A DNA stretch of 64,000 bases from AP-15 sp963795485 (GTDB lineage: Bacteria; Pseudomonadota; Alphaproteobacteria; ATCC43930; CGMCC-115725), in contig CAWCIL010000003.1 in the NCBI GenBank assembly GCA_963795485.1, positions 248,001 to 312,000 on the forward strand, written 5' to 3'. The position numbers and the translations under genes are program-made. The notes beneath the pieces are model-generated. The model was given only the letters and a program-made list of their open reading frames with translations, was not told where the DNA came from and did no database searches. Of the stretch, positions 31,379 to 40,554 are shown in pieces (positions within the stretch are counted from its first letter, which is position 1; each line of letters opens with the position of its first letter).

Positions 31379-31563
31379 GCCGCCCGCCGTTTCGAGCCGA
31401 ACCGCTGGTAACGTCCCGCGGGTCATCCAGGGGTCACCCGGCCCCTGGAGCCGCGGGCTATCGCCTGATGCGTTCGCCGACGCAGGCGCAATTGGCGCTT
31501 TCGATGCATTCAAGTATGGTTAAAGACACGCCGCAGCCGGGACCGCCGCGAACGAGGGCCGTA

Positions 31564-33993
31564 ATGAAAACATCTCGCCCGATGGTGCAGCACCTGTTTG
31601 CGGCGGTGCTCGCCGCCGCCACCTGCGCAGCCTTCGGCGCCGTGTCGGCGCCAGCGCAAGTGATCGACGAAGCGCGCCAGGCGGGGCGTTCGGCGCAAAG
31701 CATGCCGGCGGCCGACGAGGATTATTTCCATGACATGGATGGCGGCATTCAGCTGACCCCAGACGAGGTCAAGGGCCGCGACATGTGGCTGGTGTGGACC
31801 GGCGGCGACGACCGGCTGTGGGACCGGCTGACCAATCTGACCTTCGGCTCGTTCGATCTGTTGAAGATCCTGTCCTCCTATCCCGGCCTCAAATACAGCC
31901 GCGACAATCGCTGGGATTATCTGGGGCTGGTCAACGAGCCGTGCTTTACCAAACCCACCGGCCCCGACCCGAAGCATTACGGGCTGTGGCTCGACCAGCG
32001 CAGCGCGAACTGTCCGCCGGACCCATTCGCCAATGCGCAAAAATATCCGGGCGTGGCGGTCGGCGCGCGCGGCAAGAACATTCCGGTCGGCTCGTATTAC
32101 GGCGAGCCGACCGGGATCGTCGGCCTGCGTCTCTTCCCCAACCCGGCCTTCGACAAAGCGGCGGCCAAGCGCTGGGACCCGCAGCGGTTTTACAGCGACC
32201 CCGGCTATTACCTGTCGAAGGATCTGGTGCGGCCCTACCGGGTCGGCATGTCGTGCGGCTTCTGCCATGTCAGCGCCAACCCCGAAAAGCCGCCGGCCAA
32301 TCCCGAGATGCCGCAATGGGCCAATCTGAGCTCGACCGCCGGCGCCCAATATTTCTGGGTCGACCGGATTCTGGCGTGGAATGCCAATTCGTCGAATTTC
32401 CTGTTTCAGGTATTGCACACCGCGCGGCCGGGATCGCTCGACACCTCGCTGGTCTCGACCGACAACATCAACAACCCGCGCACGATGAACGCGATCTATA
32501 ATCTGCTGCCGCGGCTGGAGAACGCCAGGCGCTGGGGGCATGAGACCCTAGGCCCCGACAATCTCGCCAACAAGCAGTTCAACGATTTCGTCAGCAGCGG
32601 GCCGCTGACCCAGTTTTTTCAGCCGCCCAACACAGTGTGGACGCCGCATGTGCTGAAGGACGGCTCCGATTCGGTGGGCGCGCTCGGCGCCTTGAACCGG
32701 GTCTATCTGAATATCGGCCTCTACAGCGAGGAATGGCTGCGCCACTTCAATCCGATTCTCGGCGGCAAAAGAGTGACGCCGATCGAGATTACGACCGCGC
32801 GGGCGAATTCATCCTATTGGCAGGCGACCGAGGCGCAGACCCCGGACATGGCGCTGTTCCTGGTGAAGGGGTCCTATCCGCACAAGCTCAAAAACGCCCC
32901 GGGCGGCAGCGCCTATCTGAACGACCCGCCGGCCGCAGTGCAACAGGGCAAGCTCGTTTTTGCCGACAATTGTGCGATGTGCCATTCGAGCAAGGCGCCG
33001 ACGCCACCCGCTGACGCGGACCTCGGCAGCTGCATCGGCCCCAATTACCTCGAATGCTGGAACCGCTATTGGGCGTGGAGCCATACGCGACGATTTCCGC
33101 AGCAAGATGCGCCAGATGGTTCAGGCGAGCGATTTCCTCGACGACAATTATCTGTCGAACGATGCCCGCGTGCCGGTGACGCTGCTGCAGACCAACGCCT
33201 GCAGCCCATTGGCGACCAACGCGATCGCCGGCAACATCTGGGATAATTTCTCCTCGGCCTCGTACAAGTCGCTGCCCTCGGTCGGCACGATCACCGTCTA
33301 CGACCCGTTCACCGGCAAGCCGCAGCCATACAAGATGCCGGCCGGCGGGCGCGGCTATACCCGCGTGCCGTCACTGATCAGCGTGTGGGCGACCGCGCCC
33401 TATCTGTTGAACAACAGCGTCGGCAAGTTCGAGCCGAGCCCGGCGGTCGCCTCGCGCATGGCCTCGTTCCAGGATTCGATCGCCCAGATGCTATGGCCGA
33501 CAGAAGCGCGACAAGGATCCGGTGCTTGGCGACAAGGTGCCGGGGGTGATCGACCGCACCACGGCGACGAGCTGGCTGCGCATCCCGACCGGCTATCTGC
33601 CCGACGCGGTCAAGGCCTCGCAGAGGGTGCTGAACCTCGCCGTGCCGGTGTTCGACCAGAAAGGGATCGAGATCGGCCCGATCCCTGCCGGGCACGCCGG
33701 TCGACCTGCTGGCCAATTTCGACCCGTTGCCGCGAATCGGCAGCAAGCTCGGCGAGCGCCTGGAGCATGACAAGCAGGTCGTCGCCGCCGTCTTCAAGCT
33801 GGTGCACGATCTGCGCGCGCTGCCGAAGAACGCGACCGACGAGCAGGCCCGCCAGGTCTTTGCCAATGTCGGCGAGCAGCTGTTCGCGCTCAGCAAGTGC
33901 CCGGATTACGTGGTCAACCGCGGGCATTATTTCGGCGCCAAGCTCAGCGACGCCGACAAGACCGCGCTGATCGCCTACTTGAAGACGTTTTAG
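31564..33993 (+). CDS. Exported diheme cytochrome c, partner of GMC dehydrogenase, frameshifted
   Basis: About 808 residues with a signal peptide (MKTSRPMVQHLFAAVLAAATCAAF, cleavage near APAQ). Two heme c sites are visible, CGFCHVS near 32255 and CAMCHSS near 32980; GYTRVPSLISVWATAPYLLNN and the C-terminal KTALIAYLKTF are typical of large cytochromes of this kind. Breaks occur near 33090 (one base missing), 33505 (extra A) and 33692 (extra G in GGG). It is periplasmic and ends 19 bases before the GMC gene, so it is the likely electron acceptor of that enzyme. Confidence 0.8.
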
Positions 33994-34012
33994 GCCGACG
34001 GGGACGGGCGCA

Positions 34013-35887
34013 ATGAGCGGCGGCAACGCTTACGACTACATCGTCGTCGGCTCGGGCGCCGGCGGCGGCACTTTGGCGGCGCGGCTGGCCGAGGCCGGGC
34101 AGCGGGTGCTGCTGCTCGAAGCCGGCGGCGATCCGCGCCTCTTATCGGGCAGCAACGACGACCAGCCCGGCGTCAACCGGCTGCCCGACGATTACGACGT
34201 GCCGGCGTTTCACGGCTTCGCCTCCGAGAACGATGCGCTGCGCTGGGATTTCTTCGTCCGCCACTACGCCGACGCGGCGATGCAGGCGAAGGACCCGAAA
34301 TATGTCCGCGACTACCGCGGCCAGCGGGTCGACGGCGTGCTCTATCCGCGCGCCGGGACGTTGGGCGGCTGCACCGCGCACAACGCGATGATATTCGTTT
34401 ACCCGCACAATGCCGATTGGGACGGGATCGCGCAATTGACCGGCGACCCATCGTGGAACGCCGACGCGATGCGACAGTATTTCGCGCGGCTCGAAAACTG
34501 CGATTACCGTCCGCTCGAGCGGGTGCTGGCCAAATTCGACGACAACCCGTCGCGCCATGGCTGGGACGGCTGGCTCAATGTCGAAACCGCCATTCCCGAG
34601 GCCGCCCTCGCCGATTGCGGGCTGATTCAGGTTCTGCTGCACTCGGCGGCCGGGGCGTTCGAGGATATCGGGCAGCCGATCGAGCGCCTGTTCAGGCTCG
34701 CCGAATCGAAGGCCGACCCGAACGACTGGCGGCTCGTCGCCGGGAACGCGGTCGGTGTGCGCTACACGCCGCTGACGACGCGCCATCATCATCGCATCGG
34801 CGCGCGCGAGCGGGTGCTGGAGACCGCGCAGAAATATCCGGACCGGCTGCATCTCGAGCTCGACGCGCTGGTCACCCGCATCGTCCTCGACGACAACAAC
34901 CGGGCGACCGGCGTCGAATACCTGAAAGGCGCGCGGCTCTATCGCGCCCACGGCCAGCCGGCGACCGCGCCGGGGGTGCCGATGCGGGCCGCGGCCAGCC
35001 GCGAGGTGATCCTCAGCGGCGGCGCCTTCAACACGCCGCAGCTGCTGATGCTGTCCGGCATCGGGCCGCGCGAGGCGCTGGAGCCATTTGGCATTCCGGT
35101 CAGGATCGCATTGCCGGGGGTCGGCAAGAATCTGCAGGACCGCTACGAGATCGGCGTCGTCAACCGGATGAATTTCGACCGCTGGAAGATCCTCGACGGC
35201 GCGAGCTTCAGCCGTGGCGATCCGCAATACCGCGATTGGGCTGCCGGGCATGACGGCGTTTACGCCAGCAACGGCGCGGTGCTGGCGGCGATCCTCAAAT
35301 CGGCGCCCGAGCGGCCGTTGCCCGACCTGTTCTGCTTTGCGCTCCTGGGCCTGTTCGGCGGCTATTTCCCCGGCTATTCGTCGCTCGAAGTGACCAAGCC
35401 CAATTACCTGACCTGGGCGATCCTCAAGGCGCACACCCAGAACCGCGCCGGCGAGGTGCGGCTGCGCTCGGCCGACCCGCGCGACACGCCGCTCGTCAAC
35501 TTCCATTATTTCGAGGAGGGCAATGACGCGGCGGGCGAGGACCTCGCTTCGGTCGTCGCCGGCATCCGCTTTGTCCGCCGCCTGACCAGGGAGCTCAAGC
35601 AACAAGGCCTGATCGCCGCCGAGGAGCAGCCCGGCGAGGCATTGCAGAGCGACGACGAGCTCAAGGATTTCGTGCGCAGCCATGCCTGGGGCCACCACGC
35701 ATCGTGCAGCTGCGCGATCGGGCCGCGGCAGGCCGGCGGCGTCCTCGACAGCAACTTCCGCGTGCACGGCGCTCAAGGCCTGCGGGTGGTCGATGCGTCG
35801 GTCTTTCCGCGCATCCCCGGTTTCTTTATCGCCAGCGCCATCTATATGGTCGCCGAAAAGGCCGCGGACGCGATCCTCGCCGGCTGA
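34013..35887 (+). CDS. GMC family FAD-dependent oxidoreductase
   Basis: A 624-residue choline-dehydrogenase/glucose-oxidase family protein. The FAD Rossmann motif VVGSGAGGGTLAARLAEAG begins at residue 11. GTLGGCTAHNAMIFVYPHNADWD is the first GMC signature and GGAFNTPQLLMLSGIGP the second. The C-terminal His region is HAWGHHASCSCAIG and the last FAD contact VVDASVFPRIPG. There is no signal peptide. Gene order with a multiheme cytochrome suggests a respiratory alcohol or sugar dehydrogenase. Confidence 0.92.
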   Translation: MSGGNAYDYIVVGSGAGGGTLAARLAEAGQRVLLLEAGGDPRLLSGSNDDQPGVNRLPDDYDVPAFHGFASENDALRWDFFVRHYADAAMQAKDPKYVRDYRGQRVDGVLYPRAGTLGGCTAHNAMIFVYPHNADWDGIAQLTGDPSWNADAMRQYFARLENCDYRPLERVLAKFDDNPSRHGWDGWLNVETAIPEAALADCGLIQVLLHSAAGAFEDIGQPIERLFRLAESKADPNDWRLVAGNAVGVRYTPLTTRHHHRIGARERVLETAQKYPDRLHLELDALVTRIVLDDNNRATGVEYLKGARLYRAHGQPATAPGVPMRAAASREVILSGGAFNTPQLLMLSGIGPREALEPFGIPVRIALPGVGKNLQDRYEIGVVNRMNFDRWKILDGASFSRGDPQYRDWAAGHDGVYASNGAVLAAILKSAPERPLPDLFCFALLGLFGGYFPGYSSLEVTKPNYLTWAILKAHTQNRAGEVRLRSADPRDTPLVNFHYFEEGNDAAGEDLASVVAGIRFVRRLTRELKQQGLIAAEEQPGEALQSDDELKDFVRSHAWGHHASCSCAIGPRQAGGVLDSNFRVHGAQGLRVVDASVFPRIPGFFIASAIYMVAEKAADAILAG

Positions 35888-36280
35888 CGCGGGCGAAGCG
35901 AAGCAATCCCGGCCACTGGAGCTTGCTGCTTCGACATTGCGTCGTCGCTGCGCATGTCGCAATGACATCGCTGCAACCTGATCGAAATCTCGTCCAGCAA
36001 CTATCGTGTTACGATATGTCAGCGCTGAGTTGGACAGATTAAGAAAAAATCCGGATGAGGCCTTTGCATTAGCACTCAACGCTTGCGCTTTACCCCAGCA
36101 GCCGGCGAGAATAGTCGCACAACGATCGGATCTGTCCTCGTTTGCATCAGGCGCCCCTCGACCGCGCCGGCGGAGCGCGGGCGCAGCGCCGCCGCCATCG
36201 CAGCGTGTGACGACAAGCACGGGTGGGCGACGCTAGCGGATACCGGCCGGGAGTTTTCCTGTGAACGGCGGAGGATGCGC
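35888..36280. repeat. Intergenic region with candidate dispersed repeat
   Basis: About 390 bases. At 35893-35970 the sequence GCGAAGCGAAGCAATCCCGG...GCAATGACATC resembles a degenerate form of a short repeat seen near gene ends in alphaproteobacteria; arms are poorly complementary. The rest holds the MFS promoter; I see no gene and no strong operator. Confidence 0.35.
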
Positions 36281-37612
36281 ATGGACAGAGGTGGTGCCGC
36301 GGTCGCGCAGCTTGGCGGGTTGCGGGCGATCAGCCGCTATCAGTGGCTGGTTTTTTTCGTGGTCTGGCTCGGCTGGACATTGGACGCGGCCGATTTCGGG
36401 CTCTACTCGCTGGTGCTGCGCCCGGCATTGACCGAATTGCTCGGCGGCAACCCGACCATGGCCCAGATCGGCCGCGTCGGCGGCCTGCTCAGCATGGCCG
36501 GGTTGCTCGGCTGGGCGTTCGGCGGATTTCTGTTCGGCATCGTCGCCGACTATATCGGCCGCATCCGCGCTCTCGCCTACAGCATCGTTATCTACAGCGT
36601 CTTTACCGCACTCCAGGGTTTGTCGCACGGGATCTGGGATTTCGCCATTTACCGGTTCATCGCCGGTCTTGGCACCGGCGCCGAGCTGATGGTCGGCATT
36701 CCGCTACTGGCCGAAACGATCGACGAGAAGCACCGGGCCAAGGTGGCCGGCTTCATGATGACCGGCGGCGCTGTCGGCACCTTTCTCGGAGCCTGGGCGT
36801 ATGGTCTCGTCGGCGGCTATGGCTGGCGCATCGTGTTCTTTATCGGTGTGGTGCCGGCGATCCTGTTGGCGGTCATCCGCCGCCGCATGATCGAACCCGA
36901 TCGCTTCGCCGCCGTGCGGGTCCGCCGCGAAGCTGTCGCCACGGGCCGCCGCACCGGCGCAGACGACCGCGAGTTCATGCGCTTCGTGCCGATGCAGCTG
37001 TTCTCGACGCAGCACCGCTACAACACCTTCGTCGGCCTCTTGTTCGGGCTCGGCTCGCTGCTCGCGATCTGGACCACCGTCATCTGGCTGCCGACCATAC
37101 TATCGCTGATGGTGCAGAAGGCCGGCGCGACCGGTGTCGCCGCCGTGCCATTCGTCAGCCGCGGCATGATGCTCTGGAGCCTCGGCGGGATCTTGGGCTA
37201 CATCGGCTTCGGCTTTATCGCCGATGCGATCGGGCGCCGAGCAACCGTGATCTTCTACAGCGCCGGAACCATCGCTGCCGGACTGATCCTCTATCTCGGT
37301 CTGCACGCCTACCACCCGTGGTATCCGGTCGTATTGCCGATCTTCGGCTACTTTGTCTTTGGCGTGTTCTCCGGCTACGCGATCTACCTGCCGGAGCTGT
37401 TCCCGACCCAGGTGCGCTCGACTGCGGTCGGCTTCTGCACCGGCACGGCGCGGATCATTACCAGCTTCGGCCCGCTGGTCGCCGGCATCATGGTCGGCGC
37501 CTTTGGCGGCAGCTTTAACAAGGTGACGGCGTTCATGACCTGCTTTGCGGTTCTCAGCATCGTGGCGATGCTGCTGGGTCGCGAGACCAAGGGCCTCGTG
37601 CTGCCCCGCTGA
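36281..37612 (+). CDS. Major facilitator superfamily transporter (sugar/organic acid:H+ type)
   Basis: A 443-residue membrane protein with about 12 predicted helices. It shows DAADFGLYSLVLRPAL in helix 1, the signature GIVADYIGRIRALAYS between helices 2 and 3, RFIAGLGTGAELMVG, and the half-repeat motif GFIADAIGRRATV after helix 6. It resembles the metabolite:H+ symporter group carrying organic acids or sugars. The start at 36281 follows GGCGGAGG. No catabolic operon directly joins it, though a cupin follows 90 bases later. Confidence 0.9.
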   Translation: MDRGGAAVAQLGGLRAISRYQWLVFFVVWLGWTLDAADFGLYSLVLRPALTELLGGNPTMAQIGRVGGLLSMAGLLGWAFGGFLFGIVADYIGRIRALAYSIVIYSVFTALQGLSHGIWDFAIYRFIAGLGTGAELMVGIPLLAETIDEKHRAKVAGFMMTGGAVGTFLGAWAYGLVGGYGWRIVFFIGVVPAILLAVIRRRMIEPDRFAAVRVRREAVATGRRTGADDREFMRFVPMQLFSTQHRYNTFVGLLFGLGSLLAIWTTVIWLPTILSLMVQKAGATGVAAVPFVSRGMMLWSLGGILGYIGFGFIADAIGRRATVIFYSAGTIAAGLILYLGLHAYHPWYPVVLPIFGYFVFGVFSGYAIYLPELFPTQVRSTAVGFCTGTARIITSFGPLVAGIMVGAFGGSFNKVTAFMTCFAVLSIVAMLLGRETKGLVLPR

Positions 37613-37703
37613 TCCTCGGAACATCGGGCGCAGCCGATGGTCAGCCCGGCCGCCCTTCCTGTAGACTGGCGCCAGCGGAAAACCAGTCGAGGGGAGGGCG
37701 GTC

Positions 37704-38213
37704 ATGGCGTTGGAAGTGAGGCGGATCGTCACCGGGCATGACGCGAACGGCAAGGCGGTCGTCGCCACCGACGAGCGGCTCGCCGCGGTGCCGCGGCTCA
37801 ACCGCCCGCACATCTCGGGCGTCGAGATCTGGTCGACGGACAAGATGCCGGCCGACAATTCGGCGGCGGCCGAGCCGGCGCAGCGGGCCGGCTTCGTCAA
37901 GCGCTACAATTATGTCGGCACCGGCCAGGGCACGGTGATCCGGGTCACCGAATTCGCTCCGGGCGCGCCCAAATTCATGCACCGCACCGAGACCGTCGAC
38001 TACGCGATCCTGCTGTCGGGCGAATGCGACCTCGAATTCGACAGCGGCGAGATCGTGCACATGGAGCCGGGCGACATCTGCGTGCAGCGCGGCACGATGC
38101 ACGCCTGGGTCAACACCGGGTCGGCGCCGGCGGTATTCGCCTTCATCCTGATCGACGCCGAGCCGGCCGAGGTGGGCGGCGAGGCTCTGCGCACCCATTA
38201 CCCGGCGCCGTGA
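37704..38213 (+). CDS. Cupin domain protein
   Basis: A 169-residue single-domain cupin. Motif 1 is PKFMHRTETVDYAILLSGECDL and motif 2 GDICVQRGTMHAWVN, giving metal ligands His, Glu and His. The N-terminal 60 residues (VRRIVTGHDANGKAVV) occur in cupins of alphaproteobacteria often found with aromatic or sugar acid catabolism. The function is not certain. It is convergent with the enolase-superfamily gene. Confidence 0.85.
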   Translation: MALEVRRIVTGHDANGKAVVATDERLAAVPRLNRPHISGVEIWSTDKMPADNSAAAEPAQRAGFVKRYNYVGTGQGTVIRVTEFAPGAPKFMHRTETVDYAILLSGECDLEFDSGEIVHMEPGDICVQRGTMHAWVNTGSAPAVFAFILIDAEPAEVGGEALRTHYPAP

Positions 38214-38318
38214 CGACGCGCTCGATCGCGCGCGCCGGCACCAGCCGCGAAATCTTCGATCAGATGCGCCGGCGGCGCGGAGCCCCAGATCGCCGACATA
38301 GTCCGGCCGGCGGTGTGG

Positions 38319-39486
38319 TCAGGCGGTGCGATAGCGTGCGAGCGCAGAGGCGTCGAGCTCGATGCCGAGGCCCGGCCGCTCCGGTAAAGGAATCATGCCA
38401 TCGCCGTCGATCCGGATCGGCTCCTTCAACAATTCGTCGCGCAGCCCGTTCGGGTTCTGGTCGAATTCGAGCACCAGCCCGTTCGGGATCGAGGCGATGA
38501 AATGCAGCGAAGCGGCGAGGGTCACGGCACTGGCAAAGGCATGTGGTGCCACCATCAGGTGATGTGCCTGGGCCAGTGCGGCGATGCGGCGGCATTCGGA
38601 AAAGCCGCCGGACCAGGCGAGGTCGGGCTGGACGATGTCGACCGCACCCCGCTCGATCAGCTCGCGGAAGCCGTAAAGCCCGGTCTCGGTTTCGTAGCCG
38701 GCGATCGCGGTGGCGAGTGCGGCGGCGACGCGGGCGCTGCCGTCGATGTCGTCGGTCGCGACCGGCTCCTCGATCCAGTAGAGCCGGCAGGTTTCGAGCG
38801 CGCGTCCCATCTCGATCGCCATCGCCGGGCTCCAGGCGCAGTTGACGTCGACCATCAGCTTGGCCTTGGGCCCGAGCGCCTTGCGCACCGCCGCCACCCG
38901 CGCGATGTCCTCCTCGGGCTCGACTTCGCACATTTTCGCATTGGCGGCGAGGTGGCGCAAGGTGAGACTGGGTCGAGGGGTTGCGCCCGATCTTCATCTT
39001 CATGCCCTTGAAACCGCGGGCGCGGTAGCCCTCGGCCTCGCCGGCGAGGCCGTCGGCAGATTTGCCTTCCTGATAGAAGCCGCCGCTGGCATAGGCCTCG
39101 ACACGGTCGCGGCAGGCGCCGAGCAGCCGGTAGACCGGCATCCTCGCGACCTTGCCGGCGATGTCCCAGAGCGCAATGTCGATGCCGCTCATCGCATTCA
39201 TGACGATGCCGCGGCGGCCGTATTGGCGAGTGCGCGCGAACATCTTCTGCCACAACCCTTCGATCAGCAGCGGGTCCTCGCCGAGCAGCATCGGCCGCAG
39301 CTGAGCTTCGATCACGTTGCGGGCGCTGCCGCCGCCGACCCCGGCCTCGCCGATGCCGATAACGCCGCTATCGGTTTCGACCTCAACCAGGAGGCCGCCG
39401 CGGGCCGACTGCATGCCGCCGGCGCTGCCATAGGGGGGCTCGCAGCGGTAGGACAGCGGGATCGTGCGGACATCGACGATCTTCAT
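38319..39486 (-). CDS. Mandelate racemase/muconate lactonizing enzyme family (enolase superfamily), frameshifted
   Basis: About 388 residues. The N-terminal capping domain runs MKIVDVRTIPLSYR to LLGACRDRVEAYASGG. The general-base motif KxK is at GMKMKIGRN, the metal ligands lie in VDVNCAWS, WIEEP and the later GYET loop, and PHAFASAVTLAA is the C-terminal pattern. A single extra base near 38960 separates KIGRNPSTQ from LRHLAANAK. It is likely a sugar-acid dehydratase or racemase. Its stop leaves about 100 bases to the convergent cupin. RidA lies just upstream in the same orientation. Confidence 0.88.
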
Positions 39487-39490
39487 CGGC

Positions 39491-39883
39491 TCAGCTCTCG
39501 GCCAGCACGGCCATGATGTCGCATTGGATCTGCATCGGCGCCGCCAGATCGGGCGAGGTCATGGTGTGGCGCGCCGGCCGCGAATGCGGGTCGGGAAACA
39601 TCGCCACCCAATGCCGGTTCAGGGTCTCGCGCAACGCGCGGTCGGTGATCCACACGGTCATTTTGACGATGTCCGCCGGGGTGCCGCCGGCGGCCGCCAT
39701 GACCCGTCCGACATTCGCGAACATCGCACCGCACTGCGCATCGAGGTCGGGGTCGACTTTGCCGGTCTGCGGGTCGGCGCCCGAGATCGCCCCGGTCACG
39801 ACAAAGGGTCCGCGCCGGCAGGCGCTGGGGATCGGGTTGACGTGCCGGGCTCCGGGCACGTCGATGCTCCGCCGCTGTTCCAT
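39491..39883 (-). CDS. RidA family protein
   Basis: A 130-residue Rid-family protein: HVNPIPSACRRGPFVVTGAISGAD, QCGAMFANVGRVMAAAGGTPADIVKMTVWI and FPDPHSRPARHTM, where Arg in the SRPARHT motif corresponds to the conserved Arg105 that binds the substrate carboxylate. It should hydrolyse imines released by dehydratases. It lies 4 bases before the enolase-superfamily gene in the same direction, suggesting the pair acts in one pathway. The start at 39883 is favoured by AGGACGACC upstream. Confidence 0.85.
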   Translation of the reverse strand: MEQRRSIDVPGARHVNPIPSACRRGPFVVTGAISGADPQTGKVDPDLDAQCGAMFANVGRVMAAAGGTPADIVKMTVWITDRALRETLNRHWVAMFPDPHSRPARHTMTSPDLAAPMQIQCDIMAVLAES

Positions 39884-39977
39884 GGGTCGTCCTCCGATTG
39901 CCTCAGCCGGCGGCGCCCGCGACCGCGGACCCGCCGCGGTGTAGTATGCCAGCATCGTCCGCGGGTTTGGAGCCGCC

Positions 39978-40442
39978 ATGCTGAGCGAGGATCAGCGCCG
40001 CTTTCTCGACAGCCGCCGGGTCGGCCATCTCGCCACCGCCGATGCGGGCGCGGCGCCGCATGTCGTGCCGGTGTGCTTCGCCGCGGCCGGCGACACGCTC
40101 TACATCACCATCGACCAAAAGCCCAAGGGCGAGCCGCGGGCCTTGAAGCGCCTGCGCAACATCATGGCCAATCCGGCCGTGGCCTTTGTCGCCGACCGAT
40201 ATTCCGAGGATTGGGCCAGGCTCGGCTGGGTCATGCTGCGCGGGCCGGCCGCGATCCTCGAAAGCGGGCAGAGCGGGTCCGGCGGCGCGGAGCACGGCCG
40301 CGCGCAGGCGCTGCTGCGCTCTCGCTATCCTCAATACCGGGCGATGCGGCTCACCGAACTGCCGGTCATCGCCATCCGCATCGAACGGGTGGCGAGCTGG
40401 GGCGATCTGTCGGTCGATCCCCAGCCGGCCGGTCGATCCTAG
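39978..40442 (+). CDS. PPOX-class F420/FMN-dependent enzyme, Rv0121-like
   Basis: A 154-residue pyridoxamine-phosphate-oxidase-fold protein. FLDSRRVGHLATADAGAAPHVVPVCFA and the pattern TLYITIDQKPKGEPRALKRLRNIMANP are characteristic of the family called PPOX class probable F420-dependent, Rv0121 type. It binds FMN, heme or F420. Two luciferase-like enzymes in the window could share such a cofactor. Divergent from the RidA gene. Confidence 0.85.
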   Translation: MLSEDQRRFLDSRRVGHLATADAGAAPHVVPVCFAAAGDTLYITIDQKPKGEPRALKRLRNIMANPAVAFVADRYSEDWARLGWVMLRGPAAILESGQSGSGGAEHGRAQALLRSRYPQYRAMRLTELPVIAIRIERVASWGDLSVDPQPAGRS

Positions 40443-40554
40443 CCGGCAGGGCTGCGGCAATGGCGGCGAGCTATGCGCAGCCCGCGTTGGTGCGGTCGGC
40501 ATAGCCGGCCTAAGCTCGCGCGATGTGAACGACCCGATCGAGGAGCAAGAAGCC

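Noticed and set aside
23572..33993. Programmed frameshifting as the cause of broken genes
   Set aside because: The sites lack common slippery heptamers and downstream structures, fall in unrelated housekeeping genes, and many are simple homopolymer length changes.
34142..36220. Long minus-strand open frame opposite the GMC gene
   Set aside because: It is the mirror frame of a clear GMC oxidoreductase and shows Asp/Gly/Arg-rich composition with no domain.
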